Positions 17,891 through 26,835 of a stretch of 64,000 nt of DNA are shown here, piece after piece. Position numbers and translations under genes: made by a program. The stretch is from IMG/VR virus record IMGVR_UViG_3300027844_001828, positions 124,001-188,000 of that record. One strand, 5' to 3'. Every line of letters starts with the position of its first letter. Position 1 is the stretch's first letter. The notes under the pieces were generated by a model. That model worked only from the letters and a program-made list of their open reading frames with translations, made no database searches and had not been told where the DNA came from. Origin of the DNA: a virus.

Positions 17891-18945
17891 TTAAGGGAAT
17901 AAATGTTGATAAGCTTTTGAAGGGCGTCCCTATATGGTTGAGAAACGACTCAACTGTCAAGGAAAAATCCATAGTTCTACATAGAAATATTAAGGGGATA
18001 AAGTTCCCTCACATGGCTAGCGAGAAAGAACTCCAATCAGTTTGCGCCATGGTCGCAAAAAGAATGATGGGATTGGAAGAGTTCAATGCTTGGGAATTTG
18101 ATTTGGTTTCGTCAATAAAGAAATTAAATCGGTATATTTTGTATGAGAACAAAGTCGCAGATGAGGCTATCATACCAGTTGGAACTGATATGAATGAGCT
18201 TCCAATGGCGCTCTTTGTTAACGAAGACGGATCTCAGTCGGTATTCGTCAACTCACAAGACCATATTGAGGTGCGAGTCAAAAGCGACAAGTTGGGACTT
18301 CAAGAGTTGTTGGCGAGAGGTCACTCAATTCTTGAGAGCTTGGGATTCGATTATGCAAAGGTCGATCCATTTGGTTATGTAACAGCAAGCCCGGCTTTGA
18401 TGACCCTTGGCATGGAAGCGCAGATATTCACGCACATTCCTGGGATAATTATATCAGAAAGGAACGAAGACTTGGAAAATTTGTTGGAAAACAATAAATT
18501 AGTCGCTTCAGGTTTTTTCGGGCACAATACTCATTTCACTTGCAACTTCTATACTTTTGCAAACCAGCATATAGCAATGAGATCAGAAGAAGAGATTGCC
18601 AATACCTTAGTAGGCGTTTCGAAAAGAATTGAGGCTCTTGAAGAAGAGTGCAGGGAGGAATATGACATCGAAGATCTTAAGGACATAGTCGCTCGATCAT
18701 GGGGAACATTGAATTATGCCAATAAGGTAGACTTAATGGAATCGATAGTCGGGCTCAGTCATTTACTTATGGGCACGGAGTTAGGTCTTTTGAAAAACGT
18801 TTCAAAAGAAAAAACAAAACAAGCCTTGTCAGATGTCTTTCATTATAAAATATTAAAGCGGCATAAATGTCCACCAGACAATGTTGATTTTATTCGAGCG
18901 AAGGGGATCAAGAAAACCTTAAATGGAAAGAGGGAAGCGAATTGA
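17887..18945 (+). CDS. mcsB: McsB-like protein arginine kinase, probably catalytically dead
   Basis: A 352-residue McsB relative of the phosphagen kinase superfamily. Segments that line up with B. subtilis McsB are IVLHRNIKGIKFP (28-41), VFVNSQDHIEVR (119-130), GYVTASP (163-169), and NFYTFANQHIAMRSEEEIAN (220-239). Key residues differ: the NEEDH catalytic pair is NSQDH, the SCPTN cysteine is ASPAL, the ATP-binding SSRIRLAR is reduced to SIVLHRN, and the glutamate-bearing loop is FFGHNTHFT. I infer a pseudokinase that keeps the fold and perhaps phosphoarginine or McsA binding. It overlaps both neighbours (ATGA, TTGA). Confidence 0.8.
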   Translation: MIKGINVDKLLKGVPIWLRNDSTVKEKSIVLHRNIKGIKFPHMASEKELQSVCAMVAKRMMGLEEFNAWEFDLVSSIKKLNRYILYENKVADEAIIPVGTDMNELPMALFVNEDGSQSVFVNSQDHIEVRVKSDKLGLQELLARGHSILESLGFDYAKVDPFGYVTASPALMTLGMEAQIFTHIPGIIISERNEDLENLLENNKLVASGFFGHNTHFTCNFYTFANQHIAMRSEEEIANTLVGVSKRIEALEEECREEYDIEDLKDIVARSWGTLNYANKVDLMESIVGLSHLLMGTELGLLKNVSKEKTKQALSDVFHYKILKRHKCPPDNVDFIRAKGIKKTLNGKREAN

Positions 18946-20042
18946 GCGAGACTACGACTACCACCAGAAAGGCGAGAGCTAAAAAATCAACCGGACCTAT
19001 TGATATGAATACATCAATTGATAAGATCGTTCCATTGTTTAAGAGCAAGGAACCAAAGGCAGCTATATTTATGCATCAGACCCCAGACCCAGACGCTATT
19101 GGATCAGCAGTGGGTCTCCAATATCTCCTTAAGCATAAATACAAGGTCGAAAGCGATATATTTTATGCTGGCGAGGTTTCGCATAGACAGAATCAAACAT
19201 TGATGAATGTATTGTCATTTTCATTCTATGGACCAGATCATTATGGGAAAAATAAAAAATCATATGACGCAGGGATCTGTGTTGATTGCAACCCGTCGAA
19301 TGTATTTATTGAGGGCGTCGATGACAGCACTATTGACTTGGTCATTGATCACCACAAAATAGAAACATCAAATAACAGTGTTGTGTATGATGTTAGGAAT
19401 TGCGGATCATGTGCCACTATCATTGCTGATTTAATGAGAGAGATAGATTGTCTCCCGAAAGGCGACGAAGGAAAGACTGTAGCTACCGCTATGATCGTTG
19501 GGATGCGAACAGACACAAATGATTTATTGTCGGCAAATATGACAGACCTTGATTTCGACGCCTACAAAAACATATTAGCTCTTGCAGACGGTCAAAAGAT
19601 CACAATGATTGTGAATTACCCCAAGGCATCTTATTACTTCGAACTTCTCAGTAAGGTGATTGCAGAGAGTACAATAAAGAATACAACCTACATAGCATCT
19701 GTTGGATTGATTTCCGAGGCTAAACGCGATGTTCTTCCATCTATTGCTGACGAAATTGTCAGAATGGAAGGAATCTCAACCTCAATCATATTTGGCATAG
19801 TGAACGATAGGATATCTGTTAGTGTAAGAAGTGAAGACGTAACACTTGATGTGAACGCTTTTTGCAAGAAGATATTTGGAGATGAGTTCTCAGGTGGAAA
19901 ATATGGGTCTGGTGGAGCAAGCATTCCACTTGGATTCTTTGGAGGGATAGCTTCTGAACCGGATGCTGTAAAAGACAAGACGGTAGATGCTATCAAAACA
20001 AAATTAACACATATCATTGAGAAAGAAGTCACAAGTGAGTAA
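18942..20042 (+). CDS. DHH-family phosphoesterase (NrnA-like)
   Basis: A 366-residue protein of the DHH/DHHA1 superfamily, whose members cleave nanoRNA or 3'-phosphoadenosine 5'-phosphate, or hydrolyse cyclic dinucleotides. Visible motifs are QTPDPDAIGSAVGL (DxD metal site), an Asp in GICVDCNPS, and the DHH signature VIDHHKIE. The C-terminal GGKYGSGGASIPLGFFGG corresponds to the GGGxxxAaG substrate-binding motif of DHHA1. It starts at a TTG that overlaps the mcsB-like stop. The first 25 residues are basic and disordered-looking. The substrate is not known. Confidence 0.8.
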   Translation: MSETTTTTRKARAKKSTGPIDMNTSIDKIVPLFKSKEPKAAIFMHQTPDPDAIGSAVGLQYLLKHKYKVESDIFYAGEVSHRQNQTLMNVLSFSFYGPDHYGKNKKSYDAGICVDCNPSNVFIEGVDDSTIDLVIDHHKIETSNNSVVYDVRNCGSCATIIADLMREIDCLPKGDEGKTVATAMIVGMRTDTNDLLSANMTDLDFDAYKNILALADGQKITMIVNYPKASYYFELLSKVIAESTIKNTTYIASVGLISEAKRDVLPSIADEIVRMEGISTSIIFGIVNDRISVSVRSEDVTLDVNAFCKKIFGDEFSGGKYGSGGASIPLGFFGGIASEPDAVKDKTVDAIKTKLTHIIEKEVTSE

Positions 20043-20044
20043 CA

Positions 20045-20344
20045 ATGGCGAATTATTTTAAAACGAAAAGACTAAAGAAGCATATAGCAACACTTCATAA
20101 TAAACGTATCATTCATACTGATCACCTCGGAGTTCCAGGTGTAGATGCTGATAGATTTGCTTCTTATGTAATGACTAAGATTAGACCCGATGACATCGAC
20201 GATTTGACAGACGCAACAATAGCATTTATTTCAAATGTGAGAATGAATAAATCATTTGAAGATATAAGGCATAAAGCTATTGTTGCCAAGTTGTCGGAAG
20301 TTTCAGTTGAAATAGATTTAACAACCACTACAAAAAAGGCGTAG
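20045..20344 (+). CDS. small hypothetical protein
   Basis: A 99-residue basic protein sitting 2 bases after the DHH gene and 8 bases before the ribonucleotide reductase gene, therefore within the same operon. It begins with a basic stretch (FKTKRLKKHIATLHNKR) and has a mostly helical appearance. I recognise no family. Confidence 0.65.
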   Translation: MANYFKTKRLKKHIATLHNKRIIHTDHLGVPGVDADRFASYVMTKIRPDDIDDLTDATIAFISNVRMNKSFEDIRHKAIVAKLSEVSVEIDLTTTTKKA

Positions 20345-20351
20345 AAGGATT

Positions 20352-22922
20352 ATGGAGAGACACAAGTATTCTTACGATGAAGTCATTGAAAAAAGCACAG
20401 AGTATTTTAATGGCGACGATTTGGCAGCATCAACATGGGCTAATAAATATGCCCTAAGAGATTCAGACGGGAATTATTATGAAAACACTCCAACTCAGAT
20501 GTTTTCACGCATGTCCGGTGAGTTTATTAGAATTGAGGATAAAATAAACGAAAAAGCCGTTATCAAAAAGCATGGAAAAAAGTTGTCAAAATACTATCGA
20601 GAAAGGACCAAGTTAACCGAAGAATACATTTACAACATGTTTGATGGATTCAAGTACGTTGTTCCTCAAGGGTCTATCATGTCCATGCTTGGTAATGAAT
20701 TTCAAATTGGATCATTGTCAAATTGCATCGTTATTGAAGAGTTGTTTGATAGCTATGGTGGCATTTGTTACGCAGATCAACAGTTAGTTCAATTGATGAA
20801 GAGACGTTGCGGTGTTGGTCTTGATATTAGTCCATTAAGACCAGAAGGGGAAAACGTTAATAACGCTGCTAAGACATCCACTGGTGCGATATCTTTTATG
20901 GAACGATTCAGTGAAACTACGAGAGAGGTGGCACAATCGGGTCGAAGGGGAGCACTTATGTTGTCGATGGATGGACGCCATCCAAACGTTGATAGTTTCG
21001 CGACGATCAAGAATGATGACACAAAGGTCACTGGCGCGAATATCTCAATTAAGTTGATGGACGATTTTATGAGAGCGGTAGAAAATGATGGTGAATACAA
21101 GTTGCAATGGCCAGTCGAGTCTTCAGATCCAACAGTCACAAGAACTGTAAAGGCTAAAGAACTTTGGGAGACGATTATTAGTTCCGCGCATCTTCGTGCA
21201 GAGCCGGGGTTGATCTTCTGGGATCGCCAGCATTTCTATTCCACTTCATCCTTGTATCCGCAATACAAAAACATTTCTACTAATCCATGCGCTGAAATCG
21301 CAATGGGTAATGACTCTTGTAGATTAATGGCGCTCGTACTTTTTGGATTCATTGACAATCCATTTACGAATAGAGCCAGGTTCAACTACGATAAGTTTTA
21401 TGAATACGTCTATGAATCACAAAGGTTGATGGACGACGTTGTTGAATTGGAGCTTGAACATGTAAAAAGGATCATTGAAAAGATCAAGTCAGATCCTGAG
21501 CCGGATCATATTAAGCAAGTAGAGATCGCGACTTGGGAAAGGCTTTATGAGTCAGGTAAAAACGGAAGACGCACTGGATTAGGGTTCACTGCACTTGCTG
21601 ACACGCTTGCTGCGTTGGGTATCAAGTTCGATTCGAAAAAGGCCCTCAAGGTTACTGATGAGATCATGAGGGTTAAGTTGAAAGCCGAGTGGGATTCATC
21701 AATTGATATGGCGATTGAAAGAGGTCAATTTGTTGGGTTCGATAAAGAGATTGAAGATCAGTCAGAATTCATCCACATGGTTAAAAAAGAGTTCCCTGAG
21801 ATTTATGCACGTAATATGGAATATGGAAGGCGTAATATTTCAATCAGCACATTAGCTCCCTGTGGAAGCGTGTCAATCGAAGCGCAAACTTCGTCTGGTG
21901 GGGAAGCCCTCTTCGCATTGAAGTTCGGTCGTAGAAGAAAGGTCAACCCAAATGATGAAGAGGTCAGAGTTGACTTTGTGGATGAACAGGGCGATAGCTG
22001 GATGTATTTTGAAGTTGAGCATGAAAGATTAAAGCAATGGTCTGAAGTCACCGGGAATAAGAATTATGATGAGTCACCATATTTTGGATGTACCGCTCAT
22101 GATATTGATTGGAACTACAGGGTTAAACTCCAGGGTGTGATTCAGAAGTACACAACACATTCTGTTTCATCAACAATCAACTTGCCTAATGATGTTTCAT
22201 TGGAAGAGGTGTCAGATATTTATATGGCCTCATGGAAAGAGGGATTGAAAGGAATCACTATATATAGAGATGGTTGCCGTAGTGGAGTGTTGATTTTGAG
22301 CGAGACAGACGACGATGGTAGACCTGTTAACATTGTTTCCTCTCAAGCGCCAAAGAGGCCGGAATTCTTACCATGTGATATCCATGTCACAAACATCAAA
22401 GGGGTCAAGTGGGTGTTCCTTATCGGAATGTTAAATGAAAGACCCTATGAAGTGTTTGGCGGCAAATTTGATGACATCATCATTCCTGCCAAATATATAG
22501 GGGGAAGGACTGATCCTAATGTTAAATGGAAAGCAACTGACTTGACAGCAGCTATTTTTAAAAATGATGGTCATTACGATCTTAATCTTTCAGACCCGAA
22601 AAAAGTAGTTAACGATCATTCTGAATCAACTTTGATAGAAGACATCGCGTCCCATTTCAGTGTTGATTTGGGAACTCCGACAAGATTGATTTCAATGCTC
22701 TTACGTCATGGCGTTTCAATAAATAACATTTGTGAGCAGATCAAAAAGATTCCGCAGGAAGACACAATGTTGACCTTTGAAAAAGGTGTTGGCAGAGTGT
22801 TGAAGAAGTACATCGACGATAATACAAAGGCCAAGGGGACATGTCCTGAGTGCGAACGCCATTTGATTTATGAAGGCGGTTGTGTGAAGTGTTCAAGTTG
22901 TCATTGGTCAAAATGCGAGTAG
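20352..22922 (+). CDS. nrdJ: ribonucleoside-diphosphate reductase, adenosylcobalamin-type (class II)
   Basis: An 856-residue ribonucleotide reductase that makes deoxyribonucleotides. Recognisable parts are the SNCIVIEE active-site Cys region, RCGVGLDISPLRP, SGRRGALMLSMDGRHPN, NPCAEI (the Asn/Cys/Glu catalytic triad), APCGSVSIEAQTSSG and the CRSGVL segment. The C-terminal cysteine-rich tail (CPECERH...CVKCSSCHW) is like the thiol-shuttling tails of NrdJ. There is no NrdB partner nearby, supporting the B12-dependent class II assignment. Class II enzymes need no oxygen. A dsDNA phage of this size would use it to supply dNTPs. Confidence 0.85.
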   Translation: MERHKYSYDEVIEKSTEYFNGDDLAASTWANKYALRDSDGNYYENTPTQMFSRMSGEFIRIEDKINEKAVIKKHGKKLSKYYRERTKLTEEYIYNMFDGFKYVVPQGSIMSMLGNEFQIGSLSNCIVIEELFDSYGGICYADQQLVQLMKRRCGVGLDISPLRPEGENVNNAAKTSTGAISFMERFSETTREVAQSGRRGALMLSMDGRHPNVDSFATIKNDDTKVTGANISIKLMDDFMRAVENDGEYKLQWPVESSDPTVTRTVKAKELWETIISSAHLRAEPGLIFWDRQHFYSTSSLYPQYKNISTNPCAEIAMGNDSCRLMALVLFGFIDNPFTNRARFNYDKFYEYVYESQRLMDDVVELELEHVKRIIEKIKSDPEPDHIKQVEIATWERLYESGKNGRRTGLGFTALADTLAALGIKFDSKKALKVTDEIMRVKLKAEWDSSIDMAIERGQFVGFDKEIEDQSEFIHMVKKEFPEIYARNMEYGRRNISISTLAPCGSVSIEAQTSSGGEALFALKFGRRRKVNPNDEEVRVDFVDEQGDSWMYFEVEHERLKQWSEVTGNKNYDESPYFGCTAHDIDWNYRVKLQGVIQKYTTHSVSSTINLPNDVSLEEVSDIYMASWKEGLKGITIYRDGCRSGVLILSETDDDGRPVNIVSSQAPKRPEFLPCDIHVTNIKGVKWVFLIGMLNERPYEVFGGKFDDIIIPAKYIGGRTDPNVKWKATDLTAAIFKNDGHYDLNLSDPKKVVNDHSESTLIEDIASHFSVDLGTPTRLISMLLRHGVSINNICEQIKKIPQEDTMLTFEKGVGRVLKKYIDDNTKAKGTCPECERHLIYEGGCVKCSSCHWSKCE

Positions 22923-22934
22923 TGAGGGATAAAA

Positions 22935-23051
22935 ATGGTTGACATTACAATGCATTTAGGAATGTTGGGTTTGATCATTTTGGATGACTTTATTCGCTCG
23001 GCGACTGCCGCTATCTATGTAAGAATGAAAATATCTTCCTCGCTCTCTTGA
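22935..23051 (+). CDS. tiny hypothetical protein
   Basis: A 38-residue ORF (MVDITMHLGML...) downstream of nrdJ with GAGGGAT before the start. A hydrophobic helix covers residues 7-17. Its stop codon overlaps the -35 box of the next promoter. No family can be assigned. Confidence 0.4.
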   Translation: MVDITMHLGMLGLIILDDFIRSATAAIYVRMKISSSLS

Positions 23052-23075
23052 CACCGGCAATATCCGTGCTATAGT
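23048..23075 (+). promoter_or_regulatory. sigma70-like promoter
   Basis: TTGACA (23048-23053), 16-bp spacer, TGC-TATAGT (23070-23075, extended -10). It drives the gene at 23103. Confidence 0.7.
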
Positions 23076-23102
23076 AGACGAACATAACATGAGGAAACTA
23101 CT

Positions 23103-23714
23103 ATGTACTGTTTTGATATTGGGCCGATTGGCGTGACGAAGTTCGGCGAGAGAAATTTTGATCCGAGCTTTGGGCCGACGAAGATCCTTGATTTTACCCC
23201 TCTTGAATTTTCTACTCGTGTATCTTCCATGTTGGATTCTGGCCCGTCTATACCTGTTATAGATGGCTATGCTGATTTCTGCAAGCTCATTCCGTTGCCG
23301 AATTTTACCGCTGCAAGAACTGGTTCTTTGCCAATCACGATTGAGAATTATCAATACCTTCGTTCTGGATATTCTGCAAGAACAGAGAAAGAGCTTCCGG
23401 TATTGTCACGCTGGTTTGAACTTCCCCTTGGGAAGCCAAAGGCAGAGTACTTGATGATTGTGGTCTACAATTGGGAACAACTCAAGGCAGAGCATGAGGT
23501 TGACAATGTATTTGATGTACCGTTTGAATTCGACTATAAGTGGGGGATCGTGGCGATTCTTGGGCAAATGCACCCCAATGAAGAACCCATGAAACCAATC
23601 ACGATGCTCAGGAATTCCCTTGGAAAAGAAGAGGGGGGATCAGGAGTCCCGATAGATCGAGAAAGATATGATAAGTCAGTTGAATTTTGGAAAATCAACG
23701 CTACAGTAAAATGA
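23103..23714 (+). CDS. DUF3228-like protein
   Basis: A 203-residue protein that resembles the DUF3228 family: DYKWGIVAILGQM, EEPMKPITMLRNSLG, GGSGVPIDRERY and SVEFW near the C-terminus are the family-like features. The function of this family is not known. It has its own promoter and a good AGGAAACT ahead of the ATG. Confidence 0.55.
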   Translation: MYCFDIGPIGVTKFGERNFDPSFGPTKILDFTPLEFSTRVSSMLDSGPSIPVIDGYADFCKLIPLPNFTAARTGSLPITIENYQYLRSGYSARTEKELPVLSRWFELPLGKPKAEYLMIVVYNWEQLKAEHEVDNVFDVPFEFDYKWGIVAILGQMHPNEEPMKPITMLRNSLGKEEGGSGVPIDRERYDKSVEFWKINATVK

Positions 23715-23741
23715 ATCGTAAACAATAAGTATAGAAAAACA

Positions 23742-23840
23742 ATGAGAATTATCGAAACAGAAGGACTTCCAATATACTGTTGGGCAGAATCTTCTTGGTT
23801 TGTCATTGATGACAGCCAGGGATTGTATTGTACAGAATAG
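23742..23840 (+). CDS. tiny hypothetical protein
   Basis: A 32-residue ORF (MRIIETEGLPIYCW...) between two other small genes. It is acidic and beta-prone. The ATG follows GAAAAACA, a weak site, and no family is recognisable. Confidence 0.35.
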   Translation: MRIIETEGLPIYCWAESSWFVIDDSQGLYCTE

Positions 23841-23866
23841 ATTTCCTAAACCATTGGAGGAATTTG

Positions 23867-24184
23867 ATGCAACTTCTTAAGGATTATCGTGACTCAATAA
23901 GTAATCTTCAAAAGTATTTTGGATGTACGGTTTTTGACTTCTCTGACCATACTGATGACTTTTGGGTTATAAGAAATGGGAAGGTTTATTTTGACGAAGA
24001 CCCGTTTCTCGATCATGAGTGTTGCCGGTATTGTCACGAGGTATATCTTGAGTGGGATGACGATGAAATAGGAAAACATCTTGAGCTTTATACACGGGAC
24101 AATTATACGATGATTCATATTAATGATGGTTGTGGCGGTGATCACTATTCAGTGTTTGACAACAAATACAGGGTGGTATTATGA
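23867..24184 (+). CDS. hypothetical protein
   Basis: A 105-residue acidic protein. I choose the ATG at 23867 because GGAGG lies at 23856-23860; an upstream start at 23828 has no such site. A central HECCRYCHEVYLEWDD segment has cysteines that could bind a metal. It overlaps the next gene's ATG by 4 bases. Confidence 0.6.
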   Translation: MQLLKDYRDSISNLQKYFGCTVFDFSDHTDDFWVIRNGKVYFDEDPFLDHECCRYCHEVYLEWDDDEIGKHLELYTRDNYTMIHINDGCGGDHYSVFDNKYRVVL

Positions 24185-24366
24185 GTGAAAAGATAGATAG
24201 CGAATCAGAATATTGGTTAAGATTTTTCAAGCCAACAATCTTCTTTTTTATAAATTTACTCTTATTTGTATTACAAGTAATTCCAGCTATAATTGGATTT
24301 TTGTCTCATGTAGTTTATCAAGGATTAAAATCTGGATGGGATATTTACGGGTCGTTATTCGAATGA
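24181..24366 (+). CDS. small membrane protein
   Basis: A 61-residue protein with a single long hydrophobic region (residues 17-45, FKPTIFFFINLLLFVLQVIP and following) and charged ends. It overlaps both neighbours by 4 bases, so it is co-translated with the glycosyltransferase-like gene downstream. Possibly it anchors that protein or alters the host membrane. Confidence 0.6.
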   Translation: MSEKIDSESEYWLRFFKPTIFFFINLLLFVLQVIPAIIGFLSHVVYQGLKSGWDIYGSLFE

Positions 24367-25145
24367 AAACAATTACATTGACAATTAATCCCGAACCATA
24401 TCGGCTTTCATATTTGCAGAGTACGGTGGCCTCATTAAATGCAAATAATACAGCGGGATATAGGCTTTTAATAAACATGGAGCCCGCTGGTAATTTTTCA
24501 GCACAATCTGCACAAAGATCAATGGTTGAAATTATTGAATCGATTGAGATGCCCTATGAGCTTAAAATCAATGATGAAAAATTGGGACTCGACAAAAATC
24601 TTTTCAATTGTATATTCTGGGCATTTGAGGGTGGTAGCGAGTTTAACGTCCATATTGAAGATGATGTTACCCTTTCGCCAAACGCCTTGGACCTTGCTAA
24701 TTGGTACTATGAAACATTCAAGGATAAATCCGAAGATTATTTCTCCTACGGATTACACAGTTTTGATGGCAAGGGGGCCAATGAGTGTGAAATTATTCCA
24801 ATCGAATACTTTATGGGATGGGGATGGTGTGTGTTTAAGTGTAACTGGGAGATCGACTTCGGTCCTTACTGGTTCGACTACGATTTAGCCGCTGAAGTCC
24901 TCGGAGACACCATTAAAATGGGTGATATAGATATTAAGATGAGGCATTCCTGGGACGGATGCATCTTAGCCCATTGTAAGAAAAACAATTTAAAGCAGTT
25001 GGTTCCGAGCATATCACGTAGCAGGCATGATGGAATGTTTGGAAAACATACTGATCCGAGTCTTTTTCCAGCAGATTTCGTCGGTAAAAACATAAGCAGG
25101 AAAAGTCTTAATGAGTTGCCGTCCAACTACTTCTTAAGTGAATAA
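24363..25145 (+). CDS. glycosyltransferase-like protein (GT-A fold)
   Basis: A 260-residue protein (from the ATG at 24363; a longer frame begins at 24213 but overlaps the membrane protein). The opening MKTITLTINPEPYRLSYLQ and VASLN, followed by FNVHIEDDVTLSPNAL with the DxD-like acidic pair, fit family-2-type GT-A glycosyltransferases that use nucleotide sugars. A late DGCILAHCKKN segment may hold the acceptor site. It could modify DNA, virion proteins or host surface glycans; the donor cannot be told. Confidence 0.6.
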   Translation: MKTITLTINPEPYRLSYLQSTVASLNANNTAGYRLLINMEPAGNFSAQSAQRSMVEIIESIEMPYELKINDEKLGLDKNLFNCIFWAFEGGSEFNVHIEDDVTLSPNALDLANWYYETFKDKSEDYFSYGLHSFDGKGANECEIIPIEYFMGWGWCVFKCNWEIDFGPYWFDYDLAAEVLGDTIKMGDIDIKMRHSWDGCILAHCKKNNLKQLVPSISRSRHDGMFGKHTDPSLFPADFVGKNISRKSLNELPSNYFLSE

Positions 25146-25221
25146 AAATAACCTTGAAAAGAGGGAAGGAAACCCCTTAATAATCAAGTAAACACATAGG
25201 GTAACTGAAAGGAAAATCAGC

Positions 25222-25710
25222 ATGGCCACAGAGATAAAATATATAGAAGGAGACGCAACGTCTCCGATAGGAGATGGACAGAAATTCATTCTCCATTGTT
25301 GCAATGATCTCGGATTGTGGGGTGCTGGATTTGTTCTTGCAATAAGTAGGAAGTGGGACAACCCAGAGGCATTTTACAGATGTTGGCATGATATAAAGGA
25401 AGAAGAGTATTCTGATTTTGAATTAGGATCATATCAAGTTGTCCCTGTTGAACCAAGCATGTATGTAGTCAATTTAATTGGCCAGCATGGAGTAGGATTA
25501 GAAAACGGTCCTCCAGTACGTTATGACGCCTTAGAAACAGGAATGAAAGGCTTATGTATGATCAAGAACACTACTCCATCAATGAGTATTCACATGCCCA
25601 GGATCGGCTGCGGTTTAGCAGGCGGGAAATGGGAACTTGTCGAAAACACTATTAAGAAAACTTTTTGTGAAGCCGAAATTCCGGTTACAGTATACGATTA
25701 TAACCCATAA
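25222..25710 (+). CDS. macro-domain protein (ADP-ribose binding or hydrolysis)
   Basis: A 162-residue single macro domain. It starts with IKYIEGDATSP (the GDAT/ADP-ribose loop), has HCCNDLGLWGAGF, and near the C-terminus PRIGCGLAGGKW, which are the phosphate- and ribose-binding loops seen in Poa1-like and other macro domains. Such proteins bind ADP-ribose or remove it from substrates, including ADP-ribose-1''-phosphate. The genome also carries a PARP-like writer (56852) and an NAD synthesis set, so a role as reader or eraser is inferred. AAAGGAAAATCAGC precedes the ATG. Confidence 0.85.
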   Translation: MATEIKYIEGDATSPIGDGQKFILHCCNDLGLWGAGFVLAISRKWDNPEAFYRCWHDIKEEEYSDFELGSYQVVPVEPSMYVVNLIGQHGVGLENGPPVRYDALETGMKGLCMIKNTTPSMSIHMPRIGCGLAGGKWELVENTIKKTFCEAEIPVTVYDYNP

Positions 25711-25733
25711 CAAAAACCATCTCAGGAGGACCC

Positions 25734-26027
25734 GTGAGAACTATTACTAACGCCAACCTAAATGAACTATCGAAAACAAGTACTATGCTTATAGAGTTTT
25801 CATCTCAAAATTGTGCCCCATGCAAAATGCAAAAAGAAATTTTAACCGGCATGGAGGGAGAACGAAGTGACGTTGTTTTCGGCAACGTAAATATCGAAGA
25901 CGAATATAGTTTGGTTGATAAATTCAAAATCAACAGTGTCCCAACAATTGTCGTCATGAAAGACGGAAAAGAATCAGACCGATTTGTTGGTCTTCATCAA
26001 GAGTCGAGCATCGCTAACGCACTCTAA
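25734..26027 (+). CDS. thioredoxin-like protein
   Basis: A 97-residue thioredoxin-fold protein with active site CAPC (in SSQNCAPCKMQKEIL) rather than the usual CGPC, and the cis-Pro in NSVPTIVVMKDGKE. It begins at GTG 25734 after AGGAGGA (25723-25730). It may reduce the ribonucleotide reductase (20352). A bidirectional terminator follows. Confidence 0.85.
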   Translation: MRTITNANLNELSKTSTMLIEFSSQNCAPCKMQKEILTGMEGERSDVVFGNVNIEDEYSLVDKFKINSVPTIVVMKDGKESDRFVGLHQESSIANAL

Positions 26028-26042
26028 CATAGGGGTTAATGT

Positions 26043-26078
26043 AAAACGGGGAGTGAACAATTATTCACTCCCCGTTTT
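26043..26078. terminator. bidirectional intrinsic terminator
   Basis: A perfect 15-bp stem (26043-26057 with 26064-26078), loop CAATTA, flanked by A's on one side and T's on the other (AAAACGGGGAGTGAA / its complement). It ends the thioredoxin transcript. Confidence 0.85.
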
Positions 26079-26091
26079 GTGTTTCTGACAA

Positions 26092-26835
26092 TTGAACTAC
26101 GAAAATACCATAATATGTGACGAATGTGAGAACGTTATTCCAAATCTCCCTGACGATTCAGTGGATATGATTGTAACGTCCCCGCCATACAACGTCAACC
26201 TTGGAAAGAACAAGTATAACAGTCATGAGTATGATCAATACGATGATAACAAAAAGCACGATTCATATATTACTTGGTTGTGTGGAATATTAAATTCGTT
26301 CGGGCCAAAGTTAAAAATAGGCGGCAGAGTCTGCATCAATATCAATGATGGCAAGAATGGTCGAATTCCAACATGCTCAGATTTGATACAAGGCTTGAAT
26401 TACAAACCATTTGCACACATAGTTTGGGACAAGGGACATACCAGCAACCGGACAGCTTGGGGCAGTTGGTTGTCACCATCAATGCCAAGTTTCCCAACTC
26501 CTTTTGAAAGGATACTTGTATTTTCCAAAGGTGAGTATAAGTTACAGTACAAAGGGGAAACTGACTTAGAACGAGAGGAATTCATTCAGTGGGCGAATTC
26601 TATCTGGCGCTTCAAGCCAGAGAACAGAAAGAATCATCCAGCCCCTTTCCCATTAGAGCTTCCCAAAAGATTAATCAAAATGCTTTCTTGGAAAGACGCC
26701 TTTATTGTAGATCCATTTAACGGATCTGGAACCACTACGTTAGCCTGTAAAATGTTTGGACGCAGATACTTGGGGATAGACCTTTCCGAAGAGTACTGCA
26801 CAGACGCAAGAGATAGGATAGATGAATATGATTGA
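26092..26835 (+). CDS. DNA methyltransferase (N4-cytosine or N6-adenine)
   Basis: A 247-residue class-beta amino-methyltransferase. The catalytic motif IV is TSPPYNVNLG (residues 30-39) and motif I follows near the C-terminus as DPFNGSGTTTLA (about 202-213), in the order IV-target-I that is typical of the beta group. TSPPY-type motifs are common among N4-cytosine and some N6-adenine enzymes, so the modified base is uncertain. The start is a TTG at 26092 just after the terminator and lacks a strong ribosome-binding site. No restriction endonuclease is next to it, so it probably protects phage DNA. Confidence 0.85.
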   Translation: MNYENTIICDECENVIPNLPDDSVDMIVTSPPYNVNLGKNKYNSHEYDQYDDNKKHDSYITWLCGILNSFGPKLKIGGRVCININDGKNGRIPTCSDLIQGLNYKPFAHIVWDKGHTSNRTAWGSWLSPSMPSFPTPFERILVFSKGEYKLQYKGETDLEREEFIQWANSIWRFKPENRKNHPAPFPLELPKRLIKMLSWKDAFIVDPFNGSGTTTLACKMFGRRYLGIDLSEEYCTDARDRIDEYD

